From Euzebya sp. (GTDB taxonomy: Bacteria > Actinomycetota > Nitriliruptoria > Euzebyales > Euzebyaceae): 64,000 nt of DNA. The notes beneath the pieces were generated by a model. It searched no databases. It saw nothing but the letters and a program-made list of their open reading frames with translations, and had not been told where the DNA came from. Both the position numbers and the translations under genes were made by a program. This document shows positions 8,002-15,286 of the stretch, in pieces. The stretch spans positions 1-64,000 of the forward strand of contig NZ_CAXQBR010000022.1 of the NCBI RefSeq assembly GCF_964222135.1, in the 5' to 3' direction. How positions within the stretch are numbered: position 1 is the stretch's first letter; each line of letters opens with the position of its first letter.

Positions 8002-8493
8002 TCAGCCCGCGAGCGTCCGGTGGTGGACGGCGACCGCCGGGCCGAGCATCGCGGCGACCGGCCCGAAGCCGAGGTCCCAGACCCGCCCGCCGCTGGCGAG
8101 CAGCTGGTCGCGCCACAGCGGCCACCGGTCGCACGCGGCCCGGGAGATCAGCAGGTCCACCGTCGGCGTGTCGGCCACGCCGAGGACGCCGACGAGCTCG
8201 TAGCCGAGGAGCGCCAGCGCGTCGCCGTGCTCGGCGGCCACGTCGGCGTGGGAGAACACCGCGGTCACCCGGCAGCCGTCGGGGACCGGCGGCAGCCCCT
8301 CCGCCCAGTCCGGGGTGTCGACGGGGATGCGCAGCAGCAGGTCCGGGTCGGCCTCGACGTCGGGGGCGGGTCGGACCCCGCTGCCCCGCGGAGGTGTGCT
8401 GCCCGGCTGGTCCGGGAAGGGGAACACGGCGGCGGACGCCGGGGTGGTCCCCGGGGTGGCGTCGCGGCGTCTGCCGCGTGGTCGGTCCGGCAT
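8002..8493 (-). CDS. Hypothetical protein
   Basis: A 163-residue protein from the ATG at 8493. The first 50 residues are low-complexity, rich in Arg, Pro and Gly; the rest (from about PDLLLRIPVDTPDW) looks folded, with an alternation of short hydrophobic strands and helices ending in GRVWDLGFGPVAAMLGPAVAV. I recognise no family. It is upstream of the nuclease-fold gene on the same strand (34-base gap) and divergent from the moxR-like gene. Confidence 0.6.
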   Translation of the reverse strand: MPDRPRGRRRDATPGTTPASAAVFPFPDQPGSTPPRGSGVRPAPDVEADPDLLLRIPVDTPDWAEGLPPVPDGCRVTAVFSHADVAAEHGDALALLGYELVGVLGVADTPTVDLLISRAACDRWPLWRDQLLASGGRVWDLGFGPVAAMLGPAVAVHHRTLAG

Positions 8494-8655
8494 CGGACGG
8501 GCAGTGTCACAGGCGCGCCCCGCCAGAGCGTGGAGGCACGACGGAATCGTCCGGTCGACGTGGGTCGATCTGGTCACCTCGGAGGCCCTCGCGGCACCTG
8601 CGCCGCCCAACCCCCGCGACTACTGTCTGCCGCCCGAGCACGCGAGGAGGCCGCG

Positions 8656-10074
8656 ATGGCTGACTGGTCCGGTGACGATCGTCCGGTGACGCTCGGCGCG
8701 CTCCGCGCCGCGGGGTACCCCGACCGGAGCGTCAAGCAGGAGGTCGCGGCCAACGCCGCCGCCCGGCTCCGCGAGGGCCGACCGCTGGTCGAGGGGCTGG
8801 TCGGCTTCGACCAGACGGTCCTTCCCGCGCTCGAGACGGCGCTGCTCGCCGGCCACGACCTGATCCTGCTGGGCGAGCGCGGGCAGGCGAAGAGCCGCAT
8901 CGTCCGCTCGCTGACCGAACTCCTCGACCCGGAGATCCCCGTCGTCGCCGGCAGCGAGGTCAACGACCACCCCTACCACCCCTTCACCCCGGCGGCCCGC
9001 CGCCTCGTGGACGAGATGGGTGACGCCACCCCGATCGAGTGGGTGCCGCGGGACCAGCGGTACGCGGAGAAGCTCGCGACGCCCGACATCGCCGTCGCCG
9101 ACCTGGTCGGCGACGTCGACCCGATCAAGGTCGCCGAGGGGCGCTACCTCGGGGACGCCGAGACGATCCACTTCGGCCTGATCCCGCGGCACAACCGGGG
9201 GATCATCGCGATCAACGAGCTGCCGGACCTGGCCGAGCGGATCCAGGTCGCGCTGCTGAACGTGATGGAGGAGCGGGACGTCCAGATCCGCGGGTACAGC
9301 CTGCGCCTCCCCCTCGACCTGCTGGTGGTCACCACCGCGAACCCCGAGGACTACACGAACCGCGGGCGCATCATCACCCCGCTGAAGGACCGCTTCGGGT
9401 CGGAGATCCGCACCCACTACCCCCTCGACGTCGACCACGAGGTCGACGTGATGACGGCCGAGGCGCTGATCCCGTCGGGGGAGGGGCTGCCGACCGTCGT
9501 CGTCCCGCGCTTCATGGCCGAGGTCCTGGCCGCCTTCACGCGGTCCCTCCGCAGCGCCGGCGAGGTCAACCAGCGCTCCGGGGTCAGCGTCCGCTTCTCG
9601 ACCGGGAACTACGAGACCATCGCGGCGTCCGCGGTCCGCCGGGCGGTGCGGACCGGCGAGGACACCGCCGTCGCGCGGCCGAGCGACCTGCCGGCGGTGA
9701 TCGCCGCGTCCATGGGGAAGATCGAGTTCGAGTCCTTCGAGGAGGGTCGCGAGGTCGAGGTCATGACCCGGCTGATGAAGCGCTCGATCCTCGAGGTGTT
9801 CCGGCGTCGGGTCCGCGGCGCGGACGTCGCCGGGCTGCTCGACTCCTTCGAGACCGGTCTCGAGGTGACGACCGGCGACCTGATGAGCGGGCATGAGCTG
9901 ATGGGCCAGATGGACCGCATCCCCGGCCTGGCAGGGGTCCTCGCGGGCCTCGAGGTCGAGGAGAACCCGTCCATGGCCGCCGCCGCGATCGAGCTGTGCC
10001 TGGAGGGGCTGCACCTGTCCCGCCGCCTCGACCGCACCGAGTCCGACGACGGGTACACCTACACCCAGGGCTAG
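8656..10074 (+). CDS. MoxR-type AAA+ ATPase (magnesium-chelatase ChlI-like)
   Basis: A 472-residue AAA+ ATPase. Walker A is GERGQAKS at residues 73-80, Walker B and the ChlI-type insert lie in RGIIAINELPDLAERIQ, followed by ERDVQIRGY (helix-2 insert beta-hairpin) and VVTTANPEDYTNRG (sensor 1). The family works with a von Willebrand factor A partner as a chaperone-like pair that matures or remodels other complexes, and such a partner is the next gene, nine bases downstream. AGGAGG lies upstream of the ATG. A -10-like TACTGT near 8620 may be the promoter. No client gene is obvious nearby. Confidence 0.85.
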   Translation: MADWSGDDRPVTLGALRAAGYPDRSVKQEVAANAAARLREGRPLVEGLVGFDQTVLPALETALLAGHDLILLGERGQAKSRIVRSLTELLDPEIPVVAGSEVNDHPYHPFTPAARRLVDEMGDATPIEWVPRDQRYAEKLATPDIAVADLVGDVDPIKVAEGRYLGDAETIHFGLIPRHNRGIIAINELPDLAERIQVALLNVMEERDVQIRGYSLRLPLDLLVVTTANPEDYTNRGRIITPLKDRFGSEIRTHYPLDVDHEVDVMTAEALIPSGEGLPTVVVPRFMAEVLAAFTRSLRSAGEVNQRSGVSVRFSTGNYETIAASAVRRAVRTGEDTAVARPSDLPAVIAASMGKIEFESFEEGREVEVMTRLMKRSILEVFRRRVRGADVAGLLDSFETGLEVTTGDLMSGHELMGQMDRIPGLAGVLAGLEVEENPSMAAAAIELCLEGLHLSRRLDRTESDDGYTYTQG

Positions 10075-10083
10075 GAGGGCGAC

Positions 10084-12129
10084 ATGAGCGCGATCCGCTA
10101 CGGCCGCTGGAGCGGCACCCAGGACCCGTGGGGCAACGACCTGTCGCCCGACGAGGTCCTCGCCGAGATCGCCGACGACCTGCTCGACGGCGTCGACCCC
10201 GACGACGCGATCGAGGACCTGCTGCGCCGTGGGATCGACGGGCGGGTCGAGGGCCTCGACGCGCTCGCCGAGCGCCTGCGCCAGGCCCGCCAGGACGAGC
10301 TCGACCGGATGGGGCTGGAGGGTCCCCTCCAGCGGGTCGCCGAGCAGCTCGACGAGATCGTCGAGCTCGAGCGCACCGCCCTGCAGTTCTCCGACGACGA
10401 GCTCGACGCGGCCGACCGCACCGCCCAGCTCGACCGGATGCCGACGGACCCGGCGGGGCGGTTCGCGGCCCTGCGGGACTACGCCTTCCACGACGCCGGG
10501 GCCCAGCAGGCGTTCGACCAGCTCGTCGACGAGCTCCGCGGCGACGTCGCCCAGGCCACCTTCGGTCAGCTCGCCGACGCGATCGACGCGACGAACCCCG
10601 AGGACCTCGCGCGGATGCGCGACATGATCGCCGAGATCAACGGGTTGGTCGCCCGCGCCGAGCAGGGCGAAGACGTCCAGGCCGACTTCGAGGACCTCAA
10701 GTCCCGCTACGCCGACATGATCCCCGGCGACCCGGAGACCCTCGACGACCTGCTCGAGGAGATGGCCCGCCGGATGGCGGCGATGGACCGGCTGATGGCG
10801 GGGCTCAGCCCGGAGCAGCGCCAGCAGCTGGCTGAGCTGGCCGCCCAGGCGCTCGGCGACGCCCAGGACCTGCAGTTCCAGGCCGCCCAGCTGAGCCAGA
10901 CCCTCCAGGGCATGTTCCCGCAGATGGGGTGGGGTCAGGGGATGCCCGGCGCGCCGATGGCCGGCCAGCAGCAGGGCTCGCTCAGCCAGACCGTGGACTG
11001 GATGCAGCGCCTCGGCGAGCTGGACGACCTGGGCCAGGCGCTCGGCCAGCGCTACCCGGGCGCCCGGCTGGAGGACGTCTCGGACGAGGCGCTCCGGTCA
11101 GCCCTGGGCGACGAGGCCGCCCGCGACCTGGCGAAGCTCAAGGAGATCGAGCGGCTCCTCGAGCAGTCCGGGGCGGTCCAGCGGCGCGCCGGCAAGCTCG
11201 AGCTGACCCCGAAGGGCGTCCGCCGCCTGGGGGAGCAGTCCCTCACCACCATCTTCGAGCGGGCCTTCCAGGGCTCCTTCGGCGGGCACCGCGCGACCTC
11301 CGTCGGCGGCGACTCCGAGCTGACCGGCTCGACGCGGGAGATGCGCTTCGGCGACCCGTTCCGCCTCGACATCCCGAAGACGGTCCGCAACGCCGTGGTC
11401 CGCAACGCCGGTTCGCCCGAGGGGGCGGGAGGCGCGGCGCGAAGTTGGGCGCGATCGGGGCCTCCTTCGCCTGACGGCGAAGTTCGGCGCGATCCTGGCG
11501 CCCGGAGGGCCGTCCGACTGGACCCCGGCGACTTCGAGCTGGCCGAGGCCGAGCGGCGCGTGAAGGCCGTCACGGTCCTGCTCCTCGACATGTCCTACTC
11601 GATGCCGCTGCGGGGCAACTGGGACCACGCCAAGCGGCTCGCCCTCGCCCTGCAGTCGCTGGTCGCGAGCAAGTTCCCCTCCGACGCCTTCCACATCGTC
11701 GGGTTCAGCGACTACGCCCGACGCCTGCAGCCGAAGGACCTGCTGGTCAGCGGCTGGGAGCGCGTGTGGGGCACCAACATGGAGCACGCGTTCCGGATCG
11801 CCCGCCGGCTGCTCAGCGCCGAGCCGGGCGCGGAGCGGCAGGTGATCATGGTCACCGACGGCGAGCCCACGGCGCACCTGATGGAGGACGGGCAGTCGTT
11901 CTTCAACTGGCCGCCGCACCCGATCACCTTCGCCAGGACCACCGCCGAGGCCATGCGGCTGTCGCGGACGGGCTGTGACCTCAACGTGTTCATGCTGGAC
12001 CACGACCCGGGGAGCGCCCGGTTCGTGGAGGGGATGGTCCGGCGCGCCGGCGGCCGGGTGTTCTACCCGGACCTGTCCGACCTCGGGTCGGTCGTCGTCC
12101 GGGACTTCCTGCGCCGTCGGGCCAGCTGA
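10084..12129 (+). CDS. von Willebrand factor A domain protein, partner of MoxR ATPase
   Basis: A 681-residue protein. Residues 1-350 are acidic and helical, rich in Glu, Asp, Gln and Leu; a conserved block (LTPKGVRRLGEQSL, then GDPFRLDIPKTVRNAV) precedes the C-terminal vWA domain. The metal-ion site is complete: D502-x-S504-x-S506 (DMSYS), Thr564 in GTNMEH and Asp592 in VTDGE. It probably recruits substrates for the adjacent ATPase, like ChlD/ViaA-type partners. Residues about 444-475 (Arg, Gly, Ser, Pro) do not look like family sequence; at DNA level they coincide with a REP-like repeat inserted in frame. Confidence 0.82.
   Translation: MSAIRYGRWSGTQDPWGNDLSPDEVLAEIADDLLDGVDPDDAIEDLLRRGIDGRVEGLDALAERLRQARQDELDRMGLEGPLQRVAEQLDEIVELERTALQFSDDELDAADRTAQLDRMPTDPAGRFAALRDYAFHDAGAQQAFDQLVDELRGDVAQATFGQLADAIDATNPEDLARMRDMIAEINGLVARAEQGEDVQADFEDLKSRYADMIPGDPETLDDLLEEMARRMAAMDRLMAGLSPEQRQQLAELAAQALGDAQDLQFQAAQLSQTLQGMFPQMGWGQGMPGAPMAGQQQGSLSQTVDWMQRLGELDDLGQALGQRYPGARLEDVSDEALRSALGDEAARDLAKLKEIERLLEQSGAVQRRAGKLELTPKGVRRLGEQSLTTIFERAFQGSFGGHRATSVGGDSELTGSTREMRFGDPFRLDIPKTVRNAVVRNAGSPEGAGGAARSWARSGPPSPDGEVRRDPGARRAVRLDPGDFELAEAERRVKAVTVLLLDMSYSMPLRGNWDHAKRLALALQSLVASKFPSDAFHIVGFSDYARRLQPKDLLVSGWERVWGTNMEHAFRIARRLLSAEPGAERQVIMVTDGEPTAHLMEDGQSFFNWPPHPITFARTTAEAMRLSRTGCDLNVFMLDHDPGSARFVEGMVRRAGGRVFYPDLSDLGSVVVRDFLRRRAS
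11439..11494 (+). repeat. REP-like repeat inside the vWA coding sequence
   Basis: Two near-identical 18-mers (GCGAAGTT[G/C]GGCGCGATC) stand at 11439-11456 and 11477-11494, and between them CTTCGCC-TGAC-GGCGAAG (11465-11482) forms a perfect 7-bp hairpin. The 24 bases from 11440 to 11463 are identical to 44059-44082, an intergenic hairpin beyond the suf operon. The repeat keeps the vWA reading frame open and adds about 30 residues just before the vWA domain. Confidence 0.7.
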
Positions 12130-12240
12130 CCAGGCCTCCGCGAGGGTCCGTCCGTCGGGCTTGCGCGCCGGTCGGCGATGGCGGAGGGTGTCGCGCGACA
12201 GGCTCGCCGGACGAGGCGGACCCGACGACGAGGAGCCACG

Positions 12241-13604
12241 GTGCCCGAGACCCCGACCAAGATCCTGCTCGACGAGTCGGAGATCCCCCGGCGCTGGTAC
12301 AACGTCATCCCGGACCTGCCCGCCCCGCCGCCCCCGCCCCTCCACCCGGGGACGCACGAGCCGATCGGGCCGGACGACCTGGCGCCGCTGTTCCCGATGG
12401 AGCTGATCGGCCAGGAGGTCTCGACCGAGCGGTTCATCGACATCCCCGACGAGGTCCGGGACGTCTACGGCCTGTGGCGGCCGACGCCGCTGTACCGGGC
12501 CCACCGCCTGGAGGCGGCGCTGGGGACCCCGGCCCGGATCTACTACAAGTACGAGGGCACCTCGCCGGCGGGGTCGCACAAGCCGAACACGGCGGTGCCC
12601 CAGGCGTACTACAACGCGAAGGCCGGTGTGAAGCGGCTGACGACGGAGACCGGCGCCGGCCAGTGGGGGAGCGCGCTGAGCTTCGCCTGCGCCCAGTTCG
12701 GCCTGGACCTCGAGGTGTGGCAGGTCGCCGCCAGCTTCACCCAGAAGCCCTACCGCGCCTCGATGATCCGGACCTGGGGTGCGACGATCCACTCCTCGCC
12801 GTCCGAGCTGACCGCCGCCGGCCGGGCGATCCTCGCCGAGCACCCGGACTCGCCGGGGTCGCTCGGCATCGCGATCTCCGAGGCCGTGGAGGTGGCCGCG
12901 CAGGACCCCGACACCAAGTACGCGCTCGGGAGCGTCCTCAACCACGTGCTGCTGCACCAGACCGTCATCGGGGAGGAGGCGCTCCTGCAGTTCGCGAAGG
13001 TGTCCGAGACCCCGGACGTCATCGTGGGCTGCACCGGCGGCGGGTCGAACTTCGGCGGCCTGTTCTTCCCGTTCCTGCGCGAGAAGCTGGCAGGTCGGAT
13101 GGACCCGCGGATCGTCGCGGTCGAGCCGCCTGTCCGTCGCTCACCAAGGGCGAGTACCGCTACGACTTCGGCGACACCGCCGGGATGACCCCGCTGGTCA
13201 AGATGCACACGCTGGGCCACGACTTCGTGCCGGACCCGATCCACGCCGGCGGGCTGCGCTACCACGGCATGGCGCCGCTGCTGAGCCACATGTACGAGCT
13301 CGGGCTGTTCGAGGCGACCGCCATCGGGCAGGTCGAGTGCTTCGAGCGCGCGGTCCAGTTCGCCCGGACCGAGGGCATCGTGCCGGCGCCCGAGCCGACC
13401 CACGCGATCGCCCAGACGGTGCGGGAGGCGCTGGCGTGCAAGGAGTCGGGGGAGGAGAAGGTCATCCTCACCGCCCTCTGCGGCCACGGCCACTTCGACA
13501 TGGCCGCCTACGACGCGTACTTCCGCGGCGAGCTCGTCGACTACGACTACCCCGAGGAGGCCGTCGCCGAGGCCATGGCCCGCGTCCCGGTTATCGCGGG
13601 GTAG
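12241..13604 (+). pseudogene. trpB: TrpB2-type tryptophan synthase beta chain, interrupted by a frameshift
   Basis: A pyridoxal-phosphate enzyme of the TrpB2 subfamily (indole + serine to tryptophan). The first frame, from GTG 12241 with an upstream GAGGAG, runs through the PLP lysine K114 in GSHKPNTA, the glutamate region [12 protein letters not shown] and the phosphate loop [10 protein letters not shown], then at about 13128 leaves the family sequence and stops at 13188. The next frame resumes at once with [17 protein letters not shown] and continues to 13604. Restoring four bases (one GCCG of a probable GCCGGCCG) would give an intact protein of about 455 residues, the normal length. Either a real inactivating mutation or a sequence error. 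Confidence 0.85.
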
Positions 13605-13627
13605 CTCCACCGCTCCACCCCCTCCAC

Positions 13628-13758
13628 CGAACTCTCAGTGCACTGACCGGGGTCAGGACGGCCGTCGTGCGCCCCGCGCGGCGCCCTGACCTGCGGTTCT
13701 GCGACTCTCGGTGCACCACGCACCTCCCCCGGCCGTCCCTGACTGCACCGAGAGTTCG
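13628..13758 (+). repeat. 131-bp palindromic element, copy 1 (MITE-like)
   Basis: Both ends carry the inverted repeat CGAACTCTC[A/G]GTGCA (13628-13642 and, reversed, 13744-13758), followed inside by GTCAGG(G)ACGGCC on each arm. The left arm has the perfect 12-bp palindrome TCAGTGCACTGA (13635-13646) followed by a GACC/GGTC stem. A third copy of the motif, GACTCTCGGTGCACC, stands at 13703 and pairs with the right end to make a hairpin. A 129-bp copy in the opposite orientation is at 23807-23935. It has no coding capacity, and lies between the trpB2 stop and a truncated S66-peptidase remnant. Confidence 0.7.
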
Positions 13759-13793
13759 CCAGGGGAGGGAGGCGGTCCGCCAGGGGAGGGGGA

Positions 13794-13862
13794 GGGGCGC
13801 TCAGGCGCGGTGACGCCGATGCGGTCACCGGGCTGGAGCGGAGCGGGGAACCGGAGGGACAC
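13794..13862 (-). pseudogene. N-terminal remnant of an S66-family LD-carboxypeptidase
   Basis: From a GTG at 13862 the minus strand reads about 23 residues, including LRFPAPLQPGDRIGVTAP, that match the start of MccF/LdcA-type (S66) peptidases, which open with a Pro-x-Leu-x-Pro-Gly-Asp-x-Ile-Gly-Val-x-Ala-Pro motif. After this the frame becomes low-complexity and runs into the palindromic element; the serine-containing GTSD and later active-site blocks are missing. It looks like the surviving head of a gene whose body has been lost. The short match makes this tentative. Confidence 0.4.
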
Positions 13863-13868
13863 GGGCCC

Positions 13869-14303
13869 TCAATCCAAGCAGAACTCGTTCCCCTCCGGGT
13901 CCGCCATGACGATGTGGCCGGCACCGAGGCCGCCCGGCTCGTGTCGCTCCAGCCTGGCGGCACCGCGAGCGACCAGCTCGGCGGCCCGCGCCTCGAGCGC
14001 TGCCATCCGCGCGTCCCCCTCGAGGCCCGGTGCGGCCCGCACGTCGACGTGCACCCGGTTCTTGACCTGCTTGGGCTCGGGGACCTGCTGGAAGAAGAAC
14101 CGCGGGCCGGTGCCGTCGGGGTCCTCGCACGCCGAGGCGCTGTTCCACTGCGACTCCGGCACCCCGCGGGCGGTGAGGAAGTCCTCCCACGAGGCCGAGC
14201 CGTCCGGCGGGCCGGGGACCACGTAGCCGAGCGCCTCGGCCCAGAAGGCCGAGAGGGACCGCGGGTCGGCGCAGTCGATGGTGACCTGGATCGCGTGGGC
14301 CAT
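13869..14303 (-). CDS. VOC-family (glyoxalase/bleomycin-resistance-like) protein
   Basis: A 144-residue single-chain vicinal-oxygen-chelate protein. It starts IQVTIDCADPRSLSAFWAEALGY and ends GAGHIVMADPEGNEFCLD, the usual first and last strands of the two beta-alpha-beta-beta-beta modules, with NRVHVDVRA at the start of the second module. Possible metal ligands are the His of NRVHVD and the Glu of EGNEFCLD. Members of this subgroup are common in actinobacteria with no assigned substrate, so no reaction is proposed. It stands alone between the repeat element and a membrane-protein gene. Confidence 0.8.
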   Translation of the reverse strand: MAHAIQVTIDCADPRSLSAFWAEALGYVVPGPPDGSASWEDFLTARGVPESQWNSASACEDPDGTGPRFFFQQVPEPKQVKNRVHVDVRAAPGLEGDARMAALEARAAELVARGAARLERHEPGGLGAGHIVMADPEGNEFCLD

Positions 14304-14379
14304 GCCGGCAGCCTGTCGGCGCCCCGACGGGATGGCAACCCGACTCCGGTCAGATCCCGTCCGCTGGCCCCGGCACCGC

Positions 14380-15189
14380 TCAGAGCGACAGGACGTAGGC
14401 CGCCCAGACCACCACCGCGATGGTGGTGTTGAACGTCGTGTGCCACACGGTCGCCGCGAGGACCGCCGACCGGCGCGCCCCCACCCGGTCGACGGCCAGC
14501 ACCGGCGTGGGCGGGCCCATCACCAGCCGCGTGTAGCCGTCGGCGTCCTCCGCGAGGGGCAGGCGGCCCGGCACGTGCACGACGCGCGGGACGGCGGCTC
14601 GCCGGTACGCGCGCAGGTAGATCCGGCCGTAGGTGAACCCGGCGACGGCGATCGCCAGGGCGGCCGCGACGGGGATCAGCATGATCAGGTGGACCAGGCC
14701 GAACCGGAGGGCGCTCCACGCCTGGCCCCACCCGTCGAGGTCCTCCCACCCGGTTCGGAACGCGCTCTCCTCGGCGTGGGCGAGGTGGGGGAACAGCGCC
14801 ACCAGCAGCGCGAGGAACCCGGTCACCACCGCCACGTCGGTCCAGGGGATCGCCGGGGCGGCCCGACCCGTCTCCGCCGCGGTGATCGCCCCCTCCACCG
14901 GTGCCTCGAGCGTCCCCTCGATCGGCGCGAACACCGCGTTGCCGTCCAACCCGACCAGGCTGCCGAGCCCGTACCCGGTGACCGGCACCGCCCACAGGAG
15001 CAGCACCAGCACGGCCATCACGACGACCACCAAGCCGAGCGACCCGACGACGTGGCGTGGTCGGATCGACCCCCACACCTCGACGGCCAGCCGCCGCCGT
15101 GACCACGCGGCCCGCGCGGACCGGACGAGGAGCAGGCCCACGCCGGCCACCACGGCGATCCGGACGACGTCGACGACCTGGGCGGGCAC
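14380..15189 (-). CDS. Membrane protein with CPBP/CAAX-protease-like motifs
   Basis: A 269-residue protein with four or five hydrophobic segments (near residues 7-22, 47-70, 120-137, 165-190 and the C-terminus). Three spaced motifs match the CPBP intramembrane metalloprotease pattern: EESAFR (EExxxR), FGLVH (FxxxH) and HTTFN (HxxxN). In that family these hold the catalytic Glu and zinc-binding His. Some CPBP members process prenylated or bacteriocin-like substrates, others have no known role, and nothing here points to a substrate. The motif match is good but the overall sequence is divergent. Confidence 0.6.
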   Translation of the reverse strand: MPAQVVDVVRIAVVAGVGLLLVRSARAAWSRRRLAVEVWGSIRPRHVVGSLGLVVVVMAVLVLLLWAVPVTGYGLGSLVGLDGNAVFAPIEGTLEAPVEGAITAAETGRAAPAIPWTDVAVVTGFLALLVALFPHLAHAEESAFRTGWEDLDGWGQAWSALRFGLVHLIMLIPVAAALAIAVAGFTYGRIYLRAYRRAAVPRVVHVPGRLPLAEDADGYTRLVMGPPTPVLAVDRVGARRSAVLAATVWHTTFNTTIAVVVWAAYVLSL

Positions 15190-15286
15190 CTCCCCACAGT
15201 ACGACCCGCACCCGCGCCGCCCCCTGGCGAGGGTGTGGACGGGTGGTCGGCGTCGGGACCGCCGGCCGGTAGCGTGTCACCCCACC

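Noticed and set aside
12178-12240. Upstream ATG at 12178 as start of trpB2
   Set aside because: The sequence before 12241 is Arg-rich and unlike the family; GTG 12241 has a GAGGAG site and gives the normal N-terminus.
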